Shown in pieces: positions 35,731-44,303 of a DNA stretch of 64,000 nucleotides (its first letter is position 1; each line of letters starts with the position of its first letter). The notes below the pieces were generated by a model, which saw nothing but the letters and a program-made list of their open reading frames with translations, made no database searches and was not told the DNA's origin. Source of the DNA: Streptomyces sp. GS7 (lineage in GTDB: Bacteria > Actinomycetota > Actinomycetes > Streptomycetales > Streptomycetaceae); the NCBI RefSeq assembly GCF_009834125.1, contig NZ_CP047146.1, positions 2,225,501 to 2,289,500 of the forward strand, written 5' to 3'. The position numbers were made by a program, and so were the translations under genes.

Positions 35731-36576
35731 TCAGGACTTGAGGTTCTTGTCGACCATGGAGTTGAAGTCGGCGACCGTGGACGGCGCGACCTTGCCCTGC
35801 GGGCTGTCCGTGCCCAGCGTCGTGCCGTTCATCTTCAGCGTGGGAGTGCTGGTGACGTCCTTGTGGGAGTTGAAGGCGTTGGACATCGCCATCGCCCACG
35901 CGTTGTACTTGCCGGACTTGACGTCGTTCTGGAAGGCGGCGTTGCCCTTCAGTGCCGGGACGGTGTCGGCGACCTTGAGCAGGTAGCTGTCGTCCGCGAA
36001 CTTGTCCGGGCCGGTCTCGTCCGGGTGGAACTCCTTCGAGTACAGCGCGAACTTGTACTTCAGGAAGGCGTCCGAGGAGACGTTCAGCGCGGCGCCCAGG
36101 GCGCTCAGCGCGTTCTTGGAGCCGGTGCCCTGGAGGTTGCCGTCCAGGAACGTCCCGATGTGGTACGACGCCTTGTACTTGCCGTCGCTGATGTCCTTCT
36201 CGACGGTCGCGCCCACGTTCTGCTCGAAGGCGGCGCAGCCGGGGCAGCGCGGGTCCTCGAAGAGGTCGAGGGTGTTCTTGGCGTCGGCCTTGCCGATGAC
36301 GATGGTGGTGCCGTCGGAGCCGCTGGTGTGGGCGGGCGGGACCGCCTTCGCCTTGGCGGCCTTCGCCCAGACGTCGGCGGCCGAGCCGCCGGAGCTGCTG
36401 CCGCCGGAGTTGGCGACGGCGAAGCCGATGCCGCCGGCCACCGCCAGCACGCCGACGACCGCGCCGCCGACGATCAGCTGCCGGCGGGTCTTGTCCTTCT
36501 TGGCCTGCCGCTCGCGCTCGGCGCGCAGCCGCTCGCGGGCTGCCTGCTTGTTGGCCTGGTTGTTGCGGTTGCTCAT
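35731..36576 (-). CDS. Membrane-anchored DsbA-like thioredoxin (copy A)
   Basis: 281 residues from ATG (MSNRNNQANKQAARERLR). A charged cytoplasmic tail precedes one membrane helix (about 35-57) and a Ser/Gly linker. The DsbA-like domain has the redox motif CPGC in DPRCPGCAAFEQ and a cis-Pro region at STPTLKM. Compared with copy B the fold and the blocks LSALGAALNVS and DAFLKYK are kept, but the dithiol dipeptide differs (PG versus PA), which usually changes redox potential. It lies downstream of the intact membrane protein, in the same orientation. Confidence 0.92.
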   Translation of the reverse strand: MSNRNNQANKQAARERLRAERERQAKKDKTRRQLIVGGAVVGVLAVAGGIGFAVANSGGSSSGGSAADVWAKAAKAKAVPPAHTSGSDGTTIVIGKADAKNTLDLFEDPRCPGCAAFEQNVGATVEKDISDGKYKASYHIGTFLDGNLQGTGSKNALSALGAALNVSSDAFLKYKFALYSKEFHPDETGPDKFADDSYLLKVADTVPALKGNAAFQNDVKSGKYNAWAMAMSNAFNSHKDVTSTPTLKMNGTTLGTDSPQGKVAPSTVADFNSMVDKNLKS

Positions 36577-36685
36577 GACTGTTCCTGCTCCGTGGGGTCC
36601 GTGGTCCAGGGGGGACGGGGGTGCGTGCTGTCGGCGGCGGCCGCGCCGGGGGGCGCCGCTCCGCGCGCTGCCGGGCCGGTGGGCC

Positions 36686-37369
36686 TCAGGCAGCGAGCGC
36701 GCAGGGCGGGCCGCGGCGCACCACGGAGTGCACGAGCAGGGGGACGGCACGGGCCGGGCGGGAGGTCCGTACGGGGGCGGGCACCGCGCGGCGCGGGGCG
36801 GCGGCCCGGACGATGACCGCGACCGCGATCAGCAGCGGGCGGAAGGCGAAGCCGGCCACCGCGCCCAGCAGCTGCGCCAGCGCGGCCTCGCCGCGGCGCA
36901 GCCAGCCGGCCGCCAGCAGCCCGACGGCCAGATGGACGGCGAGCAGCAGCAGCCAGGCCGGGGCAGGGGCGGTCCCTTCTCCCTGGGCATGGGCGAGCCG
37001 CGCCAGCGGGCCGCCGACCGGGCCGCCGCCGCACAGCAGCCCCATGCCCAGGGGCAAGGGACCGCCCATCGGGGCGCCGTCCGGTCCGTAGCAGGTGTGC
37101 TGGCCGATGCTGAAGACCACGTCGGCGGCCAGCTCCAGGGGGAGCAGCAGCGCGGCGATGCGCCAGTAGCCGCGCTCGCGGCCGGCCAGTGCGTAGGCGA
37201 GCGCGAACACGGCGGCGCAGAGCCCGGCGACGGTGGCCGGGGGCAGCGGCATGCGGGACAGCAGCACGTGGGACGCCGAGGACAGCGTCACGCACAGCGC
37301 CGTGAAGAGCGCCGCGCGCAGAGCCCGCAGATGTGCCGCCGAGATGTCCATTGGTAGCGAGTGTGCCAT
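36686..37369 (-). CDS. Polytopic membrane protein of unknown function
   Basis: 227 residues from the ATG at 37369 (MAHSLPMDIS); an ATG 18 bases later gives 221. Several hydrophobic helices are visible, e.g. LFTALCVTLSSASHVLL, CAAVFALAYAL, AWLLLLAVHLAVGLLAA and the stretch around LLIAVAVIV. A loop contains two Cys (TCYGPDG and LLCGGG). It ends PLLVHSVVRRGPP plus a short tail. I do not recognise the family. Its constant pairing with a DsbA-like protein suggests an electron partner for it (a DsbB- or CcdA-like role), but that is inference. Confidence 0.75.
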   Translation of the reverse strand: MAHSLPMDISAAHLRALRAALFTALCVTLSSASHVLLSRMPLPPATVAGLCAAVFALAYALAGRERGYWRIAALLLPLELAADVVFSIGQHTCYGPDGAPMGGPLPLGMGLLCGGGPVGGPLARLAHAQGEGTAPAPAWLLLLAVHLAVGLLAAGWLRRGEAALAQLLGAVAGFAFRPLLIAVAVIVRAAAPRRAVPAPVRTSRPARAVPLLVHSVVRRGPPCALAA

Positions 37370-37637
37370 GCGCCGGGCTAAGTGGCTGCTAAGAAGGGGT
37401 GAAGCGGTGTGTAGGGGGAAAAGGGGACGAACGGCCGGTGACCGCTCGCGCACCAGTCCGGACGGGCCGGCGGCCCCGGGAGCCAGGTCCGGTGGGACGC
37501 GCCGCGGGGCGCCTCCGAGGTGTCCGGCGGGGGTGCGCGGGGGCTCGGAGCGAGGCCGGCTGTCAGTGCGGAGTCGTAGACTTCAACACCGCCCCATCCA
37601 TCCCTCAGCGCACTGTTTTCCCGGAGGTTCAGCGCCC

Positions 37638-40600
37638 GTGGCCCCCTCGTCCAGGCCCCCTTTCACGCACCTGCACGTCCACACCCAGTACTCGCTGCTG
37701 GACGGCGCGGCGCGGCTGAAGGACATGTTCAACGCGTGCAACGAGATGGGCATGACGCACATCGCCATGTCCGACCACGGCAACCTCCACGGCGCCTACG
37801 ACTTCTTCCACAGCGCGCAGAAGGCCGGGGTGACGCCGATCATCGGCATCGAGGCGTATGTGGCCCCGGAGTCCCGGCGCAACAAGCGCAAGATCCAGTG
37901 GGGCCAGCCGCACCAGAAGCGCGACGACGTCTCCGGTTCGGGTGGTTACACCCACAAGACCATCTGGGCGGCGAACAAGACCGGTCTGCACAACCTCTTC
38001 CGGCTGTCCTCGGACGCGTACGCCGAGGGCTGGCTCACGAAGTGGCCGCGGATGGACAAGGAGACCCTCTCCCAGTGGTCCGAGGGCCTGATCGCGTCCA
38101 CCGGCTGCCCCTCGGGCGAACTGCAGACCCGGCTGCGGCTGGGCCAGTACGACGAGGCGCTGAAGTCGGCCGCCGAGTACCAGGAGATCTTCGGCAAGGA
38201 CCGGTATTTCCTGGAGCTGATGGACCACGGCATCGAGATCGAGCGCCGGGTGCGCGACGGCCTCGTGGACATCGGCAAGAAGCTCGGCATCCCCCCGCTG
38301 GTCACCAACGACTCGCACTACACCTACGCCCACGAGGCGACCGCGCACGACGCGCTGCTGTGCATCCAGACCGGCAAGAACCTCTCCGACCCGGACCGCT
38401 TCAAGTTCGACGGCACCGGCTACTACCTCAAGTCCACCGACGAGATGTACGCCATCGACTCCTCGGACGCCTGGCAGGAGGGCTGCCGCAACACCCTCCT
38501 GGTCGCCGAGCAGATCGACACGACCGGCATGTTCGAGAAGCGCGACCTGATGCCGAAGTTCGACATCCCGGAAGAGGGCTACACCAACGTCACCTGGTTC
38601 AAGGAGGAAGTGCGGCGCGGCATGCAGCGCCGCTTCCCGGGCGGTGTCCCCGAGGACCGCCAGAAGCAGGCCGAGTACGAGATGGACGTCATCATCCAGA
38701 TGGGGTTCCCGGGCTACTTCCTCGTGGTCGCCGACTTCATCATGTGGGCCAAGAACAACGGCATCGCGGTGGGCCCCGGCCGTGGCTCCGCGGCCGGTTC
38801 GATCGTCGCGTACGCCATGGGCATCACCGACCTCGACCCGATCGAGCACGGGCTGATCTTCGAGCGGTTCCTCAACCCCGAGCGCGTCTCCATGCCCGAC
38901 GTCGACATCGACTTCGACGAGCGCAGGCGCGTCGAAGTGATCAGGTACGTCACCGAGAAGTACGGCGCCGACAAGGTCGCCATGATCGGCACCTACGGCA
39001 AGATCAAGGCCAAGAACGCCATCAAGGACTCCGCCCGCGTCCTCGGCTACCCGTACGCCATGGGCGACCGCCTCACCAAGGCGATGCCCGCCGACGTCCT
39101 CGGCAAGGGCATCGACCTGGACGGCATCACCAACCCCTCGCACCCGCGCTACAGCGAGGCGGGCGAGATCCGCGGGATGTACGAGAACGAGCCGGACGTG
39201 AAGAAGGTCATCGACACCGCAAGGGGCGTCGAGGGCCTGGTCCGGCAGATGGGCGTGCACGCCGCCGGCGTCATCATGTCCAGCGAGCCGATCGTGGACC
39301 ACGCCCCGATCTGGGTGCGGCACACGGACGGGGTGACCATCACGCAGTGGGACTACCCCCAGTGCGAGTCGCTCGGCCTGATCAAGATGGACTTCCTGGG
39401 CCTGCGCAACCTCACCATCATGGACGACGCCGTGAAGATGGTGGAGGCCAACAAGGGCATCCAGCTGAAGCTCCTGGAAGTCCCGCTGGACGACCCGAAG
39501 ACGTACGAACTCCTCTGCCGCGGTGACACCCTCGGTGTCTTCCAGTTCGACGGCGGCCCGATGCGCTCGCTGCTGCGCCAGATGCAGCCCGACAACTTCG
39601 AGGACATCTCCGCCGTCTCGGCCCTGTACCGGCCGGGCCCGATGGGCATGAACTCGCACATCAACTACGCGGAGCGCAAGAACGGCCGCCAGGAGATCAC
39701 GCCGATCCACCCTGAGCTCGAAGAGCCCCTGAAGGAGACCCTGGGCCTGACCTACGGCCTGATCGTCTACCAGGAGCAGGTGCAGAAGGCCGCCCAGATC
39801 ATCGCCGGGTACTCCCTCGGCGAGGCCGACATCCTCCGCCGCGTGATGGGCAAGAAGAAGCCCGAGGAACTGGCGAAGAACTTCACCATCTTCCAAGAGG
39901 GCGCCCGGAAGAACGGCTTCTCCGACGCGGCCATCCAGGCGCTGTGGGACGTCCTGGTCCCGTTCGCCGGCTACGCCTTCAACAAGGCGCACTCCTCCGC
40001 GTACGGCCTGGTCACCTACTGGACCGCCTACCTCAAGGCCAACTACCCGGCCGAGTACATGTCCGCGCTGCTGACGTCGGTGCGCGACGACAAGGACAAG
40101 TCGGCGGTCTATCTGAACGAGTGCCGCCGCATGGGCATCAAGGTGCTCCCGCCGAACGTCAACGAGTCCGAGGCGAACTTCGCCGCCCAGGGCGACGACG
40201 TCATCCTCTTCGGCCTCACGGCGGTGCGGAACGTCGGCCAGAACGTGGTCGACTCGATCATCCGCTGCCGCAAGGCCAAGGGGAAGTACGCCTCGTTCCC
40301 CGACTACCTCGACAAGGTCGACGCGGTCGTCTGCAACAAGCGCACCACCGAATCGCTGATCAAGGCGGGCGCCTTCGACGAGATGGGCCACACCCGCAAG
40401 GGGCTGACGGCGCACTACGAGTCGATGATCGACAACGTCGTCCAGGTCAAGCGCAAGGAAGCCGAGGGGCAGTTCGACCTGTTCGGCGGGATGGGCGACT
40501 CCGGCGACGGCGCTTCCGACGGTCCCGGCTTCGGGCTGGACGTGGAGTTCTCCGACATCGAGTGGGACAAGACCTATCTCCTCGCCCAGGAGCGCGAGAT

Positions 40601-41198
40601 GCTCGGTCTCTACGTCTCCGACCACCCGCTGTTCGGCCTGGAGCACGTGCTCAGCGACAAGGCCGACGCCGCCATCGCCCAACTGACCGGCGGCGACTAT
40701 TCGGACGGCTCGATCGTCACCATCGGCGGCATCATCTCCGGCCTTCAGCGCAAGATGACCAAGCAGGGCAACGCCTGGGCGATCGCCACCGTCGAGGACC
40801 TGGCCGGCTCCATCGACTGCATGTTCTTCCCGGCGACGTACCAGCTGGTGTCCACCCAACTCGTCGAGGACACCGTGGTGTTCGTCAAGGGTCGGCTCGA
40901 CAAGCGGGAGGACGTGCCGCGGCTGGTCGCGATGGAGATGATGGTCCCCGACCTCTCCGAGGCGGGCGCCAACGCCCCGGTGACGATCACCATTCCGACG
41001 GTGAAGGTCACCCCGCCGATGGTGGAGAAGCTGGGCGAGGTGCTCAGCAGCCACCGCGGTTCGACCGAGGTGCGCATCAAGCTGCTGGGGGCTCGCAAGA
41101 CCACGGTGCTCCGCCTGGACCGCCATCGGGTCACGGCCGACCCGTCGCTGTTCGGCGATCTGAAGGTGCTGCTCGGCCCGTCCTGCCTGGCGGGCTGA
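37638..41198 (+). CDS. dnaE: DNA polymerase III alpha subunit DnaE
   Basis: 1186 residues from GTG, with GGAGG 11 bases upstream; the longer ORF to the left is not supported. The PHP domain starts FTHLHVHTQYSLLDGA. The polymerase core has GPGRGSAAGS and catalytic PDVDIDF, followed by the YQEQVQ and helix-hairpin-helix region. A C-terminal OB fold starts ITIGGIISG. This is the DnaE1-type replicative polymerase, main chromosome replicase. The 268-base gap upstream holds no gene; a TAGACT at 37577-37582 could be a -10 element, but no good -35 is visible. Confidence 0.98.
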   Translation: MAPSSRPPFTHLHVHTQYSLLDGAARLKDMFNACNEMGMTHIAMSDHGNLHGAYDFFHSAQKAGVTPIIGIEAYVAPESRRNKRKIQWGQPHQKRDDVSGSGGYTHKTIWAANKTGLHNLFRLSSDAYAEGWLTKWPRMDKETLSQWSEGLIASTGCPSGELQTRLRLGQYDEALKSAAEYQEIFGKDRYFLELMDHGIEIERRVRDGLVDIGKKLGIPPLVTNDSHYTYAHEATAHDALLCIQTGKNLSDPDRFKFDGTGYYLKSTDEMYAIDSSDAWQEGCRNTLLVAEQIDTTGMFEKRDLMPKFDIPEEGYTNVTWFKEEVRRGMQRRFPGGVPEDRQKQAEYEMDVIIQMGFPGYFLVVADFIMWAKNNGIAVGPGRGSAAGSIVAYAMGITDLDPIEHGLIFERFLNPERVSMPDVDIDFDERRRVEVIRYVTEKYGADKVAMIGTYGKIKAKNAIKDSARVLGYPYAMGDRLTKAMPADVLGKGIDLDGITNPSHPRYSEAGEIRGMYENEPDVKKVIDTARGVEGLVRQMGVHAAGVIMSSEPIVDHAPIWVRHTDGVTITQWDYPQCESLGLIKMDFLGLRNLTIMDDAVKMVEANKGIQLKLLEVPLDDPKTYELLCRGDTLGVFQFDGGPMRSLLRQMQPDNFEDISAVSALYRPGPMGMNSHINYAERKNGRQEITPIHPELEEPLKETLGLTYGLIVYQEQVQKAAQIIAGYSLGEADILRRVMGKKKPEELAKNFTIFQEGARKNGFSDAAIQALWDVLVPFAGYAFNKAHSSAYGLVTYWTAYLKANYPAEYMSALLTSVRDDKDKSAVYLNECRRMGIKVLPPNVNESEANFAAQGDDVILFGLTAVRNVGQNVVDSIIRCRKAKGKYASFPDYLDKVDAVVCNKRTTESLIKAGAFDEMGHTRKGLTAHYESMIDNVVQVKRKEAEGQFDLFGGMGDSGDGASDGPGFGLDVEFSDIEWDKTYLLAQEREMLGLYVSDHPLFGLEHVLSDKADAAIAQLTGGDYSDGSIVTIGGIISGLQRKMTKQGNAWAIATVEDLAGSIDCMFFPATYQLVSTQLVEDTVVFVKGRLDKREDVPRLVAMEMMVPDLSEAGANAPVTITIPTVKVTPPMVEKLGEVLSSHRGSTEVRIKLLGARKTTVLRLDRHRVTADPSLFGDLKVLLGPSCLAG

Positions 41199-41233
41199 TC
41201 CGCGGCGGGCCGCCTTCGGCCCGGCCCGTGCAC

Positions 41234-41270
41234 TGAGGGGCGCGCCCGCATTCCGCGGGCGCGCCCCTCA
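41234..41270 (+). terminator. Terminator after dnaE
   Basis: A perfect 16-bp stem (41234-41249 with 41255-41270) and loop ATTCC lies 35 bases after the dnaE stop. The 54-residue gene on the minus strand ends 48 bases further, so it probably serves both. Confidence 0.85.
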
Positions 41271-41318
41271 CGTCACCTGCCGCACACGTCAGTTGGGACG
41301 CCGGCGGGCGCCGTGGTG

Positions 41319-41483
41319 TCAGTTGTGACCGAACTTCCGCTGGTGCTTGCGTGCGACGTCCGCCGGGCTGCCCTGAGCCTGCGAGTGGGAGATGGCCTCG
41401 ATGGTCGACTTCTCCGACTGCTGCTGGCCGCGTTCGGGCTGGCTCTCCTTGGGCTGCTTCCGGTCCTTCTTGTTCTTGGCCAT
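41319..41483 (-). CDS. 54-residue charged hypothetical protein
   Basis: ATG with AGGAGG 8 bases upstream, encoding MAKNKKDRKQPKE...ending KHQRKFGHN. Highly Lys/Gln/Arg-rich, hydrophilic, no membrane segment or Cys. I recognise similar short proteins in Streptomyces genomes, but no function. The strong ribosome-binding site and placement in its own intergenic space argue it is real. Confidence 0.75.
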   Translation of the reverse strand: MAKNKKDRKQPKESQPERGQQQSEKSTIEAISHSQAQGSPADVARKHQRKFGHN

Positions 41484-41753
41484 GATCGTGCCTCCTGAGG
41501 GGGATCCTGGGATCGGCCGGAATCAGACTTACACGCCGGACACATCCCTGCATTTCGGGCAATTACCCTGCGTAATAGCGACAGTTACGCGCCGTACGCG
41601 GAATCACCGCCGAATCCGCCACGCCGAAGATCGAGTTCGCGCAGATAACCCCCGTTTGGTCGGGCAGACTCGAAGGAAGCCGAAGAGAACTCGTGCCACG
41701 GGCCGAGCCGGGGGGCGACCGGTACTTCAGCACCTCACGGAAGAGGGTGGAAC

Positions 41754-43037
41754 GTGGACCGCTGCGTCGTCCTGGTGGACGCCGGGTATTTGCTCGGTGC
41801 CGCCGCCAGCCTGCTCGCCGGAGAACCCGCCCGTTCCCGGATCACCGTCGACCACGCCGCCCTCATCCAGGGCCTGCGCCAGCGCGCCGAGGCGGACACC
41901 GAACGGCCGCTGCTGCGGATCTACTGGTTCGACGGCGCCCCCGACCGCGTCCCGCAGCCCGAGCACCGCCGGCTGCGGGTGATGCCCCGGGTCACCGTCC
42001 GGCTGGGCGCCCTGACCCGCAGCGACGGGCGCTGGGCGCAGAAGGGCGTGGACGCCGCCATGCACGCCGAGCTGACCGAACTCGCCCGCAACCGCGCCTG
42101 CTCCGACATCGTGCTGGTCACCGGCGACGGCGATCTGCTGCCCGGGCTGATGTCCGCCAAGGAGCACGGCGTCGCCGTCCACCTCTGGGCCGTCCAGGCG
42201 GCCGACGGGGACTACAACCAGTCGGAGGACCTGGTCGCCGAGGCCGACGAGCGGCGCGTACTGGACCGGACCTGGATCACCCGCGCGGTCCGCCCCAAGG
42301 AACTCGGCGGCCCGTGCGCCCCGCCGCCCGCCCCGCGCCCCGAGATCGCAGCGATCCTCTCCGCCCCGCTGCCCGAGTCCGCGGTGGCCGCGGCGGCCGC
42401 CGCGGCCGGGCCCGGCCCGGACCCCGACGCCGGCGGCCACGGCGGCACCAACGGCACCGCCCGGCCCGCGCCCGGCACCGGGCGCGAGGAGGGCGAGGCG
42501 GGCTCCGGCGCCTCGCGGGGCGTCCCCACACCCAAGGACCTGGCCGGACTCGGCCGGGCGCACGCCGCGGGGCAGGGCCCCGCCGGCAACGGCGGCCAGC
42601 CCGCCGCCACCCCCGCCGCGACCCTGCGCTGGTCCTCCGACAAGGGCTGGGTCGAGCGCGGCGGCCCGCTCGGGGAGCCCTCCGAGACCGCCCTGCTGCC
42701 CACCCTCGCCCAGCTCACCAGCGCCGAGCAGCGCTGGGCCGACCGGGAGGAGGACATCACCGCGGTCAGCGGCGACCCCTTCGAGGTCGGCCAGGTCTTC
42801 GCCCGCCGCTGGACCGAGCGGCTCTCCGAGACCGCCCACCTCCAGCAGCTCTCGACGGAGTACCCGCGCATCCCGCACCGCATCGACGGCGAACTGCTGC
42901 GCTACGCCGCCCGGTTCGGGCTGCTCGCCCACAAGGACGACCAGATCGACGAGCACGACCGGTACGCGATCCGGGCCGGTTTCTGGCGCGAGGTCGACCT
43001 CCGCACGGCCGCCGGACACGCCCCGGCCGCGGACTGA
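41754..43037 (+). CDS. NYN-domain (PIN-like) putative RNase
   Basis: 427 residues from GTG. The NYN domain occupies about residues 1-160 with its acidic motifs VDAGYLL, GVDAAMHAEL and VTGDGDLLPGL, which form the metal-binding centre of LabA/NYN nucleases. A Pro/Ala/Gly-rich linker (about 185-285) joins it to a conserved-looking helical C-terminal domain (about 310-425) that I do not recognise. It is expected to cut RNA in the cytoplasm. No partner is coded nearby. The plus-strand gap 41484-41753 holds its promoter region. Confidence 0.85.
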   Translation: MDRCVVLVDAGYLLGAAASLLAGEPARSRITVDHAALIQGLRQRAEADTERPLLRIYWFDGAPDRVPQPEHRRLRVMPRVTVRLGALTRSDGRWAQKGVDAAMHAELTELARNRACSDIVLVTGDGDLLPGLMSAKEHGVAVHLWAVQAADGDYNQSEDLVAEADERRVLDRTWITRAVRPKELGGPCAPPPAPRPEIAAILSAPLPESAVAAAAAAAGPGPDPDAGGHGGTNGTARPAPGTGREEGEAGSGASRGVPTPKDLAGLGRAHAAGQGPAGNGGQPAATPAATLRWSSDKGWVERGGPLGEPSETALLPTLAQLTSAEQRWADREEDITAVSGDPFEVGQVFARRWTERLSETAHLQQLSTEYPRIPHRIDGELLRYAARFGLLAHKDDQIDEHDRYAIRAGFWREVDLRTAAGHAPAAD

Positions 43038-43112
43038 CCGGTGCGCCCGGCGGCCCGCGCCGCCCGGCCCCGCGGGCCGGGCGCCGGGCGGGGCGGCGTA
43101 CCCTCGTAGCTC

Positions 43113-44123
43113 GTGAAGACGGGCGCAATGCAGGTGGAGCGCGGCGTGCCGGTGTGCGCCGTGCGGGACCTGGTCAAGACCTACCCCGCGCTGCGCGGGC
43201 GGCGCGGCGCGGCGCAGGCGCCTGCGGTACGCGCCAGTGACGGCATCACCCTCGACGTACGGCGCGGCGAGATCTTCGGGCTGCTCGGGCCCAACGGCGC
43301 CGGCAAGTCCACCCTGGTCCGCCAGCTGACCGGGCTGCTGCGACCGGACTCCGGGAGCATCTCCGTACTGGGCCACGACCTGGTCCGCCACCCCGAGCGG
43401 GCCGCCCGGCTGCTCGGCTACCTGGGGCAGGAGTCCACCGCGCTCGACGAGCTGACCGTCGCCCTGGCCGTGGAGACCACCGGCCGGCTGCGCGGCCTGG
43501 GCACCCGCGAGGCGCGCGCAGAACGGGACGCGGTGATCGACGAGCTGGGCCTGGCGGACCTCGCCGGTCGGGCGCTGAAGAAGCTGTCCGGCGGGCAGCG
43601 GCGGCTGGCCTGCTTCGCCACCGCGCTGATCGGCGAACGGCCGCTGCTGGTGCTGGACGAGCCGACCACCGGGATGGACCCGGTCGCCCGGCGTGCCGTG
43701 TGGGCCGCGGTGGACCGCCGCCGGGCCGAGCGCGGCGCCACCGTCCTCCTGGTCACCCACAACGTCCTGGAGGCCGAGAGCGTGCTCGACCGGGTCGCGG
43801 TGATCGACCGCGGCCGGGTCATCGCCTGCGACACACCCGGCGGCCTGAAGGAACTGGTGGGGGAGGAGGTCCGGCTGGAGCTGGTCTGGCGGGACCGCCC
43901 CCCGCTCGACGTCCCCGAGATCGCCGCCCTCGGTGCCGCCGCCCGCACCTCCGGCCGCCGCTGGACCCTCCGCCTCCCCGCCGACCAGGCCCGCTCCGCG
44001 GTCACCGCGGTCACCACGGGCCCCGCCTTCGCGGCCCTCGACGACTTCACCCTGGCCACGCCGAGCCTGGAGGACGTGTACCTGGCGTTGGGCGGGCGCG
44101 CTGAAGGATTGGTGAAGGCGTGA
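43113..44123 (+). CDS. ABC transporter ATP-binding protein
   Basis: 336 residues from GTG. Walker A is GPNGAGKST, the signature is LSGGQ, and Walker B is LLVLDEPTTGMDP, followed by the switch His in LVTHN. The C-terminal ~110 residues form the extension seen in drug or antibiotic exporters of the DrrA/CcmA kind. The permease at 44304 is its partner. Its last 14 codons (44082-44123) are repeated at 44177-44218 (see repeat). Confidence 0.93.
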   Translation: MKTGAMQVERGVPVCAVRDLVKTYPALRGRRGAAQAPAVRASDGITLDVRRGEIFGLLGPNGAGKSTLVRQLTGLLRPDSGSISVLGHDLVRHPERAARLLGYLGQESTALDELTVALAVETTGRLRGLGTREARAERDAVIDELGLADLAGRALKKLSGGQRRLACFATALIGERPLLVLDEPTTGMDPVARRAVWAAVDRRRAERGATVLLVTHNVLEAESVLDRVAVIDRGRVIACDTPGGLKELVGEEVRLELVWRDRPPLDVPEIAALGAAARTSGRRWTLRLPADQARSAVTAVTTGPAFAALDDFTLATPSLEDVYLALGGRAEGLVKA

Positions 44124-44218
44124 GGGGCGTCGGCGGCCGGCCGGGGGTCCGGGGGTTGCCCCCGGGGGATGGCGGTCTGGCGCTGGGCGGGCGCGCGGAG
44201 GGGCTGGTGAAGGCGTGA
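44082..44218 (+). repeat. Duplicated 3' end of the ABC gene flanking a hairpin
   Basis: 44082-44123 and 44177-44218 both encode LALGGRAEGLVKA plus TGA. The two differ at five positions, all synonymous (TTG/CTG, GCT/GCG, GAA/GAG, GGA/GGG, TTG/CTG). The copies are offset by 95 bases, not a multiple of three. Between them lies a GC-rich stretch with a short hairpin CCGGGGG-TTG-CCCCCGG (44149-44165). Only the first copy is in frame with the gene. Confidence 0.9.
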
Positions 44219-44303
44219 GCGGTGCGGCGCGCGGCGGCGCGCGGTCCGGGCTCCCGGCGACGATGCCGGGACGGCGAGACGACGACGAGAGCTGGGTGAC
44301 GAC

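Noticed and set aside
35125..36816. 563-residue plus-strand ORF opposite the DsbA-like genes
   Set aside because: Overlaps both thioredoxin genes in antisense and is rich in Arg/Gly/Val; not a gene.
37629..41126. 1165-residue minus-strand ORF opposite dnaE
   Set aside because: Composition is dominated by Val/Asp/Arg/Gly/Leu from the reverse of dnaE codons; dnaE is unambiguous.
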